A DNA stretch of 10,675 bases, from assembly GCA_905234205.1 (NCBI GenBank), contig CAJOGG010000062.1:1-10675 (forward strand), given 5' to 3'. Shown here piece after piece: positions 1 to 6,576 of the stretch (the stretch's first letter is position 1; every line of letters begins with the position of its first letter). The position numbers and the translations under genes were made by a program. The notes below the pieces were generated by a model. That model made no database searches. It had not been told where the DNA came from and saw only the letters and a program-made list of their open reading frames with translations. This DNA is from an uncultured Synergistales bacterium (lineage in GTDB: Bacteria; Synergistota; Synergistia; Synergistales; Aminobacteriaceae).

Positions 1-1
1 G

Positions 2-196
2 TACAACACCGACCAGATCGTCTCATCAGACATCATTGACAGCACAGCAGGCTCAATCTTTGACGCAACACAGACAAAATGCAAACCAGTCGGCGCAGAC
101 AAGACCCTTGTACAAGTTGTATCATGGTACGACAACGAGAACTCATACACCTGCCAGATGGTTCGTACAATCAAGTACTTCTCAGAGCTTAAGTAG
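2..196 (+). CDS. gap: glyceraldehyde-3-phosphate dehydrogenase, C-terminal fragment (5' end outside window)
   Basis: Frame 2 is open from the window edge to TAG at 194-196 and gives 64 residues. They include [13 protein letters not shown], the hallmark [11 protein letters not shown] and a closing [11 protein letters not shown], which is the C-terminal end of the catalytic domain of type I GAPDH. The enzyme oxidises and phosphorylates glyceraldehyde 3-phosphate to 1,3-bisphosphoglycerate in cytoplasmic glycolysis. The active-site Cys and the NAD-binding domain lie upstream of the window. Codon choice is strongly skewed (ATC, GAC, TCA, ACA, GTA/GTC), as expected for a highly expressed gene and unlike most genes downstream. 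A rho-independent terminator follows 29 nt after the stop, so the transcript probably ends there. The family call is secure; only the fragment can be judged. Confidence 0.95.
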   Translation, partial: YNTDQIVSSDIIDSTAGSIFDATQTKCKPVGADKTLVQVVSWYDNENSYTCQMVRTIKYFSELK

Positions 197-224
197 TTAT
201 CTGACCAAGAGAAGAGATTTTGAG

Positions 225-256
225 GCTCCTGCTTGTTAATTCAAGCGGGAGCTTTT
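225..256 (+). terminator. rho-independent terminator after gap
   Basis: An 11-bp stem (GCTCCTGCTTG at 225-235 with CAAGCGGGAGC at 242-252, one G-U wobble) closes a 6-nt loop and is followed by TTTT at 253-256. It lies just past the gap stop codon. The T-run is short, so some read-through into the CsgG-like gene is possible. Confidence 0.85.
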
Positions 257-290
257 AGTAAGTAGACGTTTAAGGAGAGATTCTATTATC

Positions 291-1022
291 ATGAAGAAAA
301 TTTTGTGTTGCCTCATGCTTGTATTGTTTGCTTCGTCAGCTTGGGCTATTGACATTGATTTTGACACTGAAGAACAAGAACCTGTTAGACTCGGAATTAT
401 GAACTTCACGAGCAAAGTATATAACGTGCCCGATGGTATGGCGGCCGGAATTAGTGAGTTTTTTGCGACAGTTCTATACAAAGCCGATAATATTAAACTT
501 TTTGAGCGTTCACGACTTGCCGATATAGCAAGCGAATTAAAACTGGGAATGTCTGGACTAGTTGATCCGACTTCTGCGGCAGCGATAGGAAAAATTGCAG
601 GCCTTCAATATATACTCTTAGGCTCAATTACAAATCTTTCTCACGGCGCTTCAGGAGGAGTTGTGCCTGTTCCCTTTGTGGCCTTCGCTGTCAACACTCA
701 AAAGGCAAAAGCTGAACTTGATGTAAGAGTCATAGACGTAGAAACTAGCGAAATAGTTTTTGCCGGACGTGAGACGGGAGAATCATCGAAATCTAGTACG
801 GGGCTTTTTACATCTTGGTTTGGTGTCTCTGATGTAGGATTTGATGGCATTGAAGCTGACGCAATATTGAATGCCACAGTGAAACTTGCGCCAGCTATTC
901 AGAAAGCTATTACGGGACGAGATACTTTGACCTCACAGTTAGAAAAAGAACTTAAGAAAGCTAGTAAAAGCAGCAAAACTTCCTCAAAAACTAAATCAAC
1001 TTCCAAGAAAAGCAAGAAATAA
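291..1022 (+). CDS. secreted CsgG-family protein with Lys/Ser-rich tail
   Basis: A 243-residue protein. Residues 1-19 form a Sec signal peptide (KK, then a hydrophobic core) with a likely signal peptidase I site after AWA-19. Cys6 and Cys7 lie in the hydrophobic core but are not in a lipobox, so it is probably not a lipoprotein, unlike E. coli CsgG. Residues about 32-210 resemble the CsgG/curli-assembly fold: RLGIMNFTS, KLFERSRLADIASEL, AAAIGKIAGLQYILLGSIT and a Val-rich stretch ending in ELDVRVIDVETSEIVFAG. CsgG relatives act in the envelope as secretion pores or accessory factors; no curli partner genes lie nearby, so the role is unknown. Residues about 217-243 are almost only K, S and T, a low-complexity basic tail. 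ATG 291 is supported by the signal peptide, with GGAG at 274-277 (13 nt away). The gene is squeezed between two terminators, with no obvious promoter of its own. Confidence 0.8.
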   Translation: MKKILCCLMLVLFASSAWAIDIDFDTEEQEPVRLGIMNFTSKVYNVPDGMAAGISEFFATVLYKADNIKLFERSRLADIASELKLGMSGLVDPTSAAAIGKIAGLQYILLGSITNLSHGASGGVVPVPFVAFAVNTQKAKAELDVRVIDVETSEIVFAGRETGESSKSSTGLFTSWFGVSDVGFDGIEADAILNATVKLAPAIQKAITGRDTLTSQLEKELKKASKSSKTSSKTKSTSKKSKK

Positions 1023-1038
1023 TTGATACTCACAAATT

Positions 1039-1072
1039 CCTGTCTTTGAACGTTTCAAGGGCAGGTTTTTTT
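1039..1072 (+). terminator. rho-independent terminator after the CsgG-family gene
   Basis: A 12-bp stem (CCTGTCTTTGAA at 1039-1050 with TTCAAGGGCAGG at 1054-1065, two G-U wobbles) with a 3-nt loop is followed by seven T residues at 1066-1072. It starts 17 nt past the stop codon. Confidence 0.9.
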
Positions 1073-1079
1073 GTTGCGC

Positions 1080-1085
1080 TATAAT
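1080..1085 (+). promoter_or_regulatory. possible -10 element for the AI-2E family gene
   Basis: A perfect TATAAT within TTGCGCTATAAT lies 36 nt before the ATG, right after the upstream terminator, where a new promoter is needed. No good -35 element is seen at 16-18 nt (position 1057-1062 reads AAGGGC). The same TGCGCTATAAT string precedes the Nudix gene at 7972-7982. Confidence 0.5.
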
Positions 1086-1120
1086 ATTCCGTAAATTAAT
1101 CCGGGAGATGAAAATTTTAC

Positions 1121-2233
1121 ATGAAATTTCTGCTTGGCCTATTAATATTCTTATCGTCAATCGCGCTTTGTTCTGTGCTTCATATTGCCAGCAACGTTTT
1201 TATCCCTCTCGTAATTGCGTGGTTCATTCTTCAAATTCTCCGGCCCGTAGTCGTAATAGGCAGGACGTTGAAATTAAATGTGTGGCTCAATGTCGTTCTC
1301 GTCTTCGGAATATTAACTTGCGTCGGCCTCGTTGGTTTCAAGTTCATAGCAGCACAAGTTGTTGAGTTCGGCACAGTATATAATCTCTACTCCGATAAAT
1401 TAATTGAATGGTTCGCAAATTTAATGCAGGCTCTTAGCGTTCCTCCTGAAACCGTAAAAAATTTTGATTGGTTCGGAATACTTCGTGATAACGCTAGAAA
1501 TATTTCTGCCCTTATAATTGCTCTCTCAAGCAAATTCGTAATGACGTTCGTATTCTTGATGTTCATGCTTGTTGAGGCTCCGTATCTTGATGACAAAGTT
1601 GACAAGGCCTTCGGGAAAAATGCAACGCGCGTAAAAAAAATCCTCAATACAATTTCTGAGGAGGTAAGTCGATATTTAGGGACTCTTGCACTTATAAGTC
1701 TTGCTACGGGTATATGTGCGTGGCTTGTGCTTGAAATTTTGCAGGTGAAACTGGCAGCAGGCTGGGGCGTTCTTACGTTCTTGCTTAACTTCATTCCCAC
1801 GGTTGGCTCTATAATCGCTACTATTCCTCCGGTCGTTATGGCTATAATACAATTTTCCCCGGGCTTGTTCACTCCGTTTCTTGTGCTTGTGTTATTGACG
1901 GCTATTCAAGTTTCCATAGGCAATATAATCACACCTAAAGTCATGGGCGATCAGTTGGGCGTGAGTCCTGTTGTGATTTTGTTGTCGCTATTGTTATGGG
2001 GAATGATTTGGGGAATACCTGGCGCGTTGCTATCAACTCCTATAATCTCAATCATAAAGATCGTGTGCGAAAACATTCCGGCCCTTCATTCTGTTGCGAT
2101 ATTAATTGGGAGCGGCGAATCTGTGAGGAAGTTACCGGCTCAAGAAACTCAAAAAGTTGACGTCATAGAAAAAGTTAAGACTACAATTGCAGGAGCAGCC
2201 AAAAAAGTTCACAAGGGAAAGAAAAATAAATAG
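1121..2233 (+). CDS. AI-2E/PerM family transporter
   Basis: A 370-residue polytopic inner-membrane protein of the AI-2E family exporter type (YdiK, PerM, TqsA relatives). Predicted membrane segments lie at about residues 2-20, 23-45, 55-80, 128-151, 184-207, 214-246, 250-272 and 284-318. A soluble amphipathic section lies between about 80 and 125. Family motifs in the second half are NFIPTVGS (223-230), GNIITPKVMGDQLGVSP (267-283) and GIPGALLSTPI (298-308). Length and layout fit the family; the substrate (AI-2, Na+/H+ or other) cannot be read from sequence. The C-terminus (about 345-370) is a Lys-rich cytoplasmic tail ending KKVHKGKKNK. ATG 1121 is preceded by GGGAG at 1103-1107, 13 nt away. 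An ATG at 1108 directly abuts this site but opens an unrelated short frame. It is probably monocistronic between the terminator at 1072 and the tRNA. Confidence 0.88.
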   Translation: MKFLLGLLIFLSSIALCSVLHIASNVFIPLVIAWFILQILRPVVVIGRTLKLNVWLNVVLVFGILTCVGLVGFKFIAAQVVEFGTVYNLYSDKLIEWFANLMQALSVPPETVKNFDWFGILRDNARNISALIIALSSKFVMTFVFLMFMLVEAPYLDDKVDKAFGKNATRVKKILNTISEEVSRYLGTLALISLATGICAWLVLEILQVKLAAGWGVLTFLLNFIPTVGSIIATIPPVVMAIIQFSPGLFTPFLVLVLLTAIQVSIGNIITPKVMGDQLGVSPVVILLSLLLWGMIWGIPGALLSTPIISIIKIVCENIPALHSVAILIGSGESVRKLPAQETQKVDVIEKVKTTIAGAAKKVHKGKKNK

Positions 2234-2235
2234 AC

Positions 2236-2264
2236 TTGACGAATCACAAAACACTCACTAAAAT
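2236..2264 (+). promoter_or_regulatory. promoter of tRNA-Cys
   Basis: TTGACG at 2236-2241, a 17-nt spacer and TAAAAT at 2259-2264 form a near-consensus housekeeping promoter. The expected start, near 2271, leaves a leader of about 9 nt before the tRNA. It lies directly after the stop codon of the AI-2E family gene. Confidence 0.8.
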
Positions 2265-2279
2265 ATCCCACGGATTTAA

Positions 2280-2353
2280 GGCGGTATAGCCAAGTGGTAA
2301 GGCAGAGGACTGCAAATCCTTTACCCCCAGTTCGAGTCTGGGTGCCGCCTCCA
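2280..2353 (+). tRNA. tRNA-Cys (anticodon GCA)
   Basis: A 74-nt cloverleaf. The acceptor arm GGCGGTA pairs with TGCCGCC (one G-U). The D-arm is GCC/GGC around AAGTGGTAA. The anticodon stem GAGGA/TCCTT holds loop CTGCAAA with anticodon GCA at 2312-2314. The T-arm is CCCAG-TTCGAGT-CTGGG. The discriminator base is U, the main identity element for cysteinyl-tRNA synthetase, and the 3' CCA is encoded. The gene stands alone, converging on azlD with only 19 nt between. No convincing terminator lies in that gap. Confidence 0.97.
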
Positions 2354-2372
2354 TTCTTTCAAGAACTCCCCA

Positions 2373-2693
2373 TTAGAATACGCACTGTACAAGAAACATA
2401 TACAAAGCTGTCCCGGCGATTATGCTAAGCAACGTGTTACGCCTCCATACATGCAGGAGAATTACTACGAGGCATGATAAAGCTTCAGGGACTCCGTGTG
2501 AACCAGTGAGAATGTTTACTTCCTTTAAGCAATAAATCACAAGCATAGCCATAACAGAATACGGCAACACCCGGCCAAGATACATAATGAACTCCGGACG
2601 ATTTTTCCCGAACGCAATAAACGGCAAGAAGCGCAACAAAATTGTAATCGCTCCGGAAATTAGAACGATATAGCCCGCGTGAACGTCAAACAT
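2373..2693 (-). CDS. azlD: AzlD family branched-chain amino acid transport subunit
   Basis: A protein of about 106 residues with four predicted membrane segments. The block ILLRFLPFIAFG, PEFIMYLGRVLPYSVMAMLVIYCLK is typical of AzlD/YgaH. AzlD is the small membrane partner of AzlC; the pair exports branched-chain amino acids and analogues such as azaleucine (family knowledge). I prefer ATG at 2693 over the TTG at 2702: AGGGGG at 2712-2707 lies 13 nt before the ATG, matching the long spacing of other genes here, but only 4 nt before the TTG. With this start the gene overlaps azlC by 8 nt, which suggests translational coupling. It is the last gene of the ctsR-clpC-azlC-azlD unit. Confidence 0.88.
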   Translation of the reverse strand: MFDVHAGYIVLISGAITILLRFLPFIAFGKNRPEFIMYLGRVLPYSVMAMLVIYCLKEVNILTGSHGVPEALSCLVVILLHVWRRNTLLSIIAGTALYMFLVQCVF

Positions 2694-3339
2694 TTTTATC
2701 AATTCGCCCCCTTAACGCAAATAAAGTCGCTGTGATTAGAAGCATTGAAGGGATCAAGAAATTTTCAGCCCCGAAGACTATCAAGCACAACACGCTCGCA
2801 GCAAAGCCAGTTAAAGCCGGAATATGATTTTCAGAGTTAAACCACTGATCTACGCATATTGTTACAAATAACGCCGTCAAAGCAAAGTCTATCCCCTCTG
2901 AATTAAATGGCAACACTTGGCCAAGTAACGCGCCTATCACTCCGCCTATAAGCCAGTAAGATTGATTCATAGCTGACACAAGCAAACAATAATCCGCGTC
3001 ATCAGATTCACATACTAGTGAGTAAGTCTCGTCGGTCAAAGCGTAGATAGCATAAAATTTTTTGAGGCCGTGAAATTTTTCGTAGCGTTCAATCATCGTT
3101 AAGCCGTAGAATAAATGCCGCGCACTCACCATCAAAGCCGTTAAAGCCGTCGTGCCTAGTGTTGCCCCAGCAAATAAATCTATGTCAACAAATTGCATCG
3201 TCCCGGAATAAATCATTAAGCCCATCGCAGCAGCCCATAACGCATTGTAGCCTTTAGTGCTGAGAAGGATTCCGAATCCAATTCCCAGCACCATATAGCC
3301 TGTCATTACGGGTATAGTATCTCGCAAAGCACGAGTCAT
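2686..3339 (-). CDS. azlC: AzlC family branched-chain amino acid exporter
   Basis: A 217-residue membrane protein from this start. Diagnostic AzlC features are GYMVLGIGFG near the N-terminus, SARHLFYGLTM, IYALTDETYSL and the late ALTALFVTICVDQW block. It forms the large subunit of the AzlCD exporter in the inner membrane. The longer frame starts with ATG at 3357 inside clpC, but the seventh codon is an ATG at 3339 that shares one base with the clpC stop (TAATG). That is the same junction as ctsR/clpC, and it places TRALRDTIPV at the N-terminus as in relatives, so I prefer it. No clear Shine-Dalgarno sequence precedes either start, which points to coupling with clpC translation. Having amino-acid exporter genes fused to a CtsR-controlled unit is unusual. 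Confidence 0.88.
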   Translation of the reverse strand: MTRALRDTIPVMTGYMVLGIGFGILLSTKGYNALWAAAMGLMIYSGTMQFVDIDLFAGATLGTTALTALMVSARHLFYGLTMIERYEKFHGLKKFYAIYALTDETYSLVCESDDADYCLLVSAMNQSYWLIGGVIGALLGQVLPFNSEGIDFALTALFVTICVDQWFNSENHIPALTGFAASVLCLIVFGAENFLIPSMLLITATLFALRGRIDKNV

Positions 3340-5807
3340 TACACTTGAAGTTCGCATGTTAATTCTTCGTCTTTGAGATTTACGTTAATAGTTGAAGTTC
3401 CATCAGGAATTTTTCCCGATAACATAAAGTCCGCGAGTTTGTCCTCAAGCATTGATTGTATAGCGCGCCTTAATGGCCTGGCCCCGTATTTCGGTTTGAA
3501 GCCCTTCTCAAGAATCTTTTCCTTAACGTCAGCAGCAACATCAATTTTTACGCCCTTAGTGTCGAGTCTCGTCGATAAATCGTCAAGCATAGTGTCAATG
3601 ATCTTCAACAAGTTTTCACGCGACAACGGTTTGAACACGGCCATCTCGTCAATACGATTAAGAAATTCCGGCCTGAAGAGTCTGTTAGCTTCCTCAAGAA
3701 TTATATTCTTAGTTCGATCCCAATCTCGCTGGCTCTGACTCTCCGCGTTCATTCCAAAACCTAAGGAGTTACCCTGCTGTGCTTCTTTTGCGCCTACGTT
3801 GCTAGTCATAATGATGACCGTGTTGCGAAAGTCAACTTTGTGGCCTTGACCGTCAGTTAATTTCCCATCGTCAAGAACTTGTAAGAGTATGTTGAAGATT
3901 TCAGGGTGAGCCTTCTCGATCTCATCGAACAATATAACGCTATAGGGCTTACGTCGTACCATTTCGGTGAGTTTTCCGCCGCTCTCATGACCAACATAGC
4001 CGGGAGGTGCGCCTACGAGTTTTGAGACTTCGTGACGTTCCATAAATTCGCTCATGTCGATTCTAATCATTGCGTCATCACGTCCAAACAAGAATCTAGC
4101 TAAGCATCTTGCTAACTCCGTCTTGCCTACGCCGGTTGGCCCCATGAACAAGAAACTCCCTATAGGTCGTCGTGGATCTCGTAAACCTGTTCGCGCTCGC
4201 CTAATTGCTCTTGCAACTGCACTGACTGCTTCATCTTGGCCGATTAAACGCTTTGAAATTTCCTCTTCCATTTTGAGTAATCGTGTAGTCTCTGCTTCGG
4301 TCAACTGTTTCACGGGGATTCCAGTTTGGTCAGCTATAACCGTCGCAATGTCTTCGGCTGTGATTGTTGATTTAATGCTCTTGCGTTCGTTGTTCCAGTT
4401 CTTGATGGTTTCGTCAAGCTCGTCAGAAATTTTGCGTTCCTTGTCGCGTAATTCCGTAGCAAATTCGTACTTCTCAGCTAAAACCGCGTCTTCCTTCAGT
4501 CTCTTAACTTCGTCAAGTTTATTCTGGATCTCCTTGATATATTCCGGTGGTTCATAAGATAAAAGCCTGCTACGTGCGCCAGCCTCGTCGATTAAATCAA
4601 TGCCTTTATCCGGTAAATATCTATCCTGAATGTAACGTGAAGAAAGTTTTGCGGCCGCGTCAATTGCCTCTTCAGTGAAGACAACGTTGTGATGAGCTTC
4701 GTATCTATCCTTGAGCCCCTTGAGGATCAACACTGAATCATCAACGCTAGGTTCATCAACTTGTACGGGCTGAAAACGTCTCTCTAATGCGGAATCTTTC
4801 TCAACGTATTTGCGGTATTCGTCCTGTGTGGTTGCGCCGATTAACTGGAAAGCCCCTCGCGATAATTCAGGCTTCAAAATATTTGCTGCGTCAGTTGAGC
4901 CTTCTGCATTCCCCGCGCCAATGATCGTGTGAACTTCATCAACGAATAAAATCACGTCGCCTTTACTGTCTGTGAGTTCCTTGACAACTCTGCGGAGTCT
5001 CTCTTCAAATTCGCCCCTGTATTTCGTGCCTGCAACAAGGGTCCCCATGTTAAGCTGAACAATTCTCTTCTCGCGTAAAGGGTCCGGGACAATCCCTGAA
5101 GCTATCTGTGAGGCCAAGCCCTCTACCACAGCAGTTTTCCCCACGCCAGGATCGCCAATCAATACGGGGTTGCTTTTAGTTCGTCGACACAAAACTTGCA
5201 TGACTCGTTTGATTTCTTTCTCGCGTCCTATAACTGGATCAAGCTCACCATTTCTCGCGCGCTCGGTCAAATCTATTCCCAAAGTATCAAGCGTAGGAGT
5301 CTTAATTTTGACTTTGCGTTTTGCGTTCTTGTCTGTGTTGGTTGAAGCCGAAATTTTTCGCCCGGTGTTGTTGCTGAGAATCTCGTTCACTTGTTTCAGG
5401 ATCGTCAGCGGAGTCAATCCCATAGCCTTAAACTGTTGCACAACGAGACTCGAGTCGTCGGCCAATATGCCCAGCAAAATATGTTCTGTGTCAACGTAAT
5501 TCACGCCCATTTTACGAGCTTCAGCCATAGCTAAATCCAAAGCCTTCTTCATTCGCGGACTCAATGGCAGGTCAACAGGTTTAGCCAAAATATCTTGAGA
5601 GTTACCGATTAAATCTCTAATGTGTGCGGAAAAGTGATCAGGCTCAACTCCCAACTCAACGAGAGCTTGACAAGCAACACCGCCGCCCTCCTGCAATAAT
5701 CCCAGCAGTAAATGTTCAGGTTCTACCATTGTGTGCCCCATGTTGATAGCTTCCTGGTGAGCTAGCTGTATAACTCGTTTACCCCTATCTGTATAAAATT
5801 GCCACAT
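3339..5807 (-). CDS. clpC: ATP-dependent Clp protease ATP-binding subunit ClpC
   Basis: An 822-residue class I Clp/Hsp100 unfoldase. The Clp N repeat domain covers residues about 1-145. The first AAA+ module has Walker A GDPGVGKT (218-225), Walker B VILFVDE (285-291) and pore loop KYRG (262-265). A short UVR/middle domain lies at about 426-461, which separates ClpC from ClpA and ClpB. The second AAA+ module has GPTGVGKT (556-563), pore GYVG (603-606), VILFDE (624-629) and FRPEFLNRID (711-720). LGF at 682-684 is a ClpP-docking tripeptide, so it should feed substrates to ClpP in the cytoplasm. Length and all key residues are normal. Its ATG shares one base with the ctsR stop (TAATG), and GAGGAA lies just upstream inside ctsR. 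In Bacillus, ClpC needs adaptors such as McsB or MecA; none is encoded here. Confidence 0.97.
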   Translation of the reverse strand: MWQFYTDRGKRVIQLAHQEAINMGHTMVEPEHLLLGLLQEGGGVACQALVELGVEPDHFSAHIRDLIGNSQDILAKPVDLPLSPRMKKALDLAMAEARKMGVNYVDTEHILLGILADDSSLVVQQFKAMGLTPLTILKQVNEILSNNTGRKISASTNTDKNAKRKVKIKTPTLDTLGIDLTERARNGELDPVIGREKEIKRVMQVLCRRTKSNPVLIGDPGVGKTAVVEGLASQIASGIVPDPLREKRIVQLNMGTLVAGTKYRGEFEERLRRVVKELTDSKGDVILFVDEVHTIIGAGNAEGSTDAANILKPELSRGAFQLIGATTQDEYRKYVEKDSALERRFQPVQVDEPSVDDSVLILKGLKDRYEAHHNVVFTEEAIDAAAKLSSRYIQDRYLPDKGIDLIDEAGARSRLLSYEPPEYIKEIQNKLDEVKRLKEDAVLAEKYEFATELRDKERKISDELDETIKNWNNERKSIKSTITAEDIATVIADQTGIPVKQLTEAETTRLLKMEEEISKRLIGQDEAVSAVARAIRRARTGLRDPRRPIGSFLFMGPTGVGKTELARCLARFLFGRDDAMIRIDMSEFMERHEVSKLVGAPPGYVGHESGGKLTEMVRRKPYSVILFDEIEKAHPEIFNILLQVLDDGKLTDGQGHKVDFRNTVIIMTSNVGAKEAQQGNSLGFGMNAESQSQRDWDRTKNIILEEANRLFRPEFLNRIDEMAVFKPLSRENLLKIIDTMLDDLSTRLDTKGVKIDVAADVKEKILEKGFKPKYGARPLRRAIQSMLEDKLADFMLSGKIPDGTSTINVNLKDEELTCELQV

Positions 5808-6286
5808 TAATATTCTTCCTCACTCTCCGTAATCATAAGTCCTCCTAACATTTTTTTGAGAATTTCAGCGTAAATTTTTTCCCTGTGAGTTCTTACCGGC
5901 CCATAAACATTTCTTAACGCAATGTCAATTAATAATCTTTCTCGCGAAGTTATAAGCTCACGCTCCTGCAAAGCCTCCAGTAATCTCTCCGCCGATCTTA
6001 AAGTTATTTCATTGCCTATTAAATCCCTAATATGTTTGCTCTTGTCCTGTGGTGTCTCAAGACTTACTTTAAGGATTTTGATGTAACCGTATTCACCTCG
6101 CCGGCTCTCGATCAAATAACCTTGTTCAGGAGAAAATCTGCTGCGTAAGACGTAATTAATTTGACTCGGAACGCATTCAAACATTTCAGCAAGTTCCTTA
6201 CGTCTAAGACTCACAAAGTTCTCGTCCTCCCCCTCCTGTAAACGCCCTAAGATATATCGTTCAATGTCCTCTGATAAATTTTGCAA
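5807..6286 (-). CDS. ctsR: transcriptional repressor CtsR
   Basis: A 159-residue CtsR: an N-terminal winged helix-turn-helix (about 1-75) and a C-terminal helical dimerisation domain. The signature CVPSQINYVLRSRF (38-51) followed by GYLIESRRG matches the family closely. CtsR represses clp and other heat-shock genes by binding tandem GGTCAAA heptads; heat or arginine phosphorylation by McsB releases it (Bacillus knowledge). The wing is unusual: where Bacillus CtsR has RGGGGYI, this protein reads RGEYGYI (63-69), losing two glycines of the thermosensing loop. It starts at TTG 6286, with GGAG at 6300-6297 ten nt upstream; an ATG at 6296 abuts that site but is out of frame. Promoter and operator lie immediately upstream, so autoregulation is likely. 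No mcsA or mcsB follows. Confidence 0.93.
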   Translation of the reverse strand: MQNLSEDIERYILGRLQEGEDENFVSLRRKELAEMFECVPSQINYVLRSRFSPEQGYLIESRRGEYGYIKILKVSLETPQDKSKHIRDLIGNEITLRSAERLLEALQERELITSRERLLIDIALRNVYGPVRTHREKIYAEILKKMLGGLMITESEEEY

Positions 6287-6311
6287 GTTTCTTCATCTCC
6301 TTGGCTTGTGA

Positions 6312-6340
6312 ATTATATTTGTTAGGTCAACGATAATCAA
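6312..6340 (-). promoter_or_regulatory. promoter of the ctsR-clpC-azlCD unit
   Basis: Read on the - strand: TTGATT (6340-6335), a 17-nt spacer and TATAAT (6317-6312). The predicted start is near 6305, giving a leader of about 19 nt that contains GGAG at 6300-6297. The CtsR box overlaps the -35 element and spacer. Confidence 0.75.
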
Positions 6341-6341
6341 T
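6325..6341 (+). promoter_or_regulatory. CtsR operator (direct-repeat box)
   Basis: The + strand here reads GGTCAACGATAATCAAT, compared with the CtsR consensus GGTCAAANANRGTCAAA. The first half-site is nearly perfect (GGTCAA) and the second is weaker (AATCAA), with correct heptad spacing. It covers the -35 hexamer and most of the spacer of the ctsR promoter, the position expected for a repressor. Assignment is by consensus match only. Confidence 0.65.
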
Positions 6342-6441
6342 AGCGTAAATTTAGGATAAATCACCGCGTCACAAAGCTGTGAATCTATTTTAAAAACTTT
6401 CCGCGTAACACGTTGCTATATCTAAAACTAGGTCATGATTT

Positions 6442-6465
6442 TGTAGTTGAAAATGTAGTTGAAAA
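6442..6465 (+). repeat. perfect tandem 12-mer (2 copies) in the ctsR-def gap
   Basis: TGTAGTTGAAAA occurs twice head to tail with no spacer (6442-6453 and 6454-6465). TTGTAG recurs alone at 6512-6517. The two copies are about one helical turn apart, which would suit a dimeric regulator, but no known operator is recognised. Confidence 0.6.
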
Positions 6466-6576
6466 AATTGCGGATAAACGGAACTGGATTTCCATGAAAA
6501 TTACATGTAAATTGTAGCATAATCATGAACTTGTGGTATATTCTTACGAAAATTCATATAAGGAGTATGAAAATTT

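Larger units (their letters stand above)
6303..6576. other. divergent intergenic region between ctsR and def
   Basis: This AT-rich gap carries the ctsR promoter and operator at its left end, the tandem 12-mer in the middle and the def ribosome-binding site at its right end. A def promoter is not clear: TATATT at 6537-6542 could be a -10, with only a poor TTGTAG (6512-6517) 19 nt upstream. Other small symmetries are the palindrome TTACATGTAA (6501-6510), TCACA-N4-TGTGA (6369-6382), and the near-repeat CCGCGTCACA / CCGCGTAACA at 6364-6373 and 6401-6410. I see no small ORF or structured RNA. Confidence 0.6.

Noticed and set aside
36..239. Open frame of 67 codons over the gap fragment
   Set aside because: It is out of frame with the clear GAPDH C-terminus and has no family resemblance.
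1108..1365. Open frame starting at the ATG directly after GGGAG
   Set aside because: Zero spacing to the ribosome site, and it is a shadow of the well-supported AI-2E family gene.
3373..5499. Three + strand frames of 109-167 codons opposite clpC
   Set aside because: Antisense shadows of a strongly conserved coding sequence, with no recognisable protein features.
6369..6382. TCACA-N4-TGTGA inverted repeat, like a reversed CRP site
   Set aside because: Half-sites are in the opposite order to CRP sites, and the spacing is wrong.
6501..6510. Palindrome TTACATGTAA upstream of def
   Set aside because: Short AT-rich palindromes are expected by chance, and no second copy is seen.
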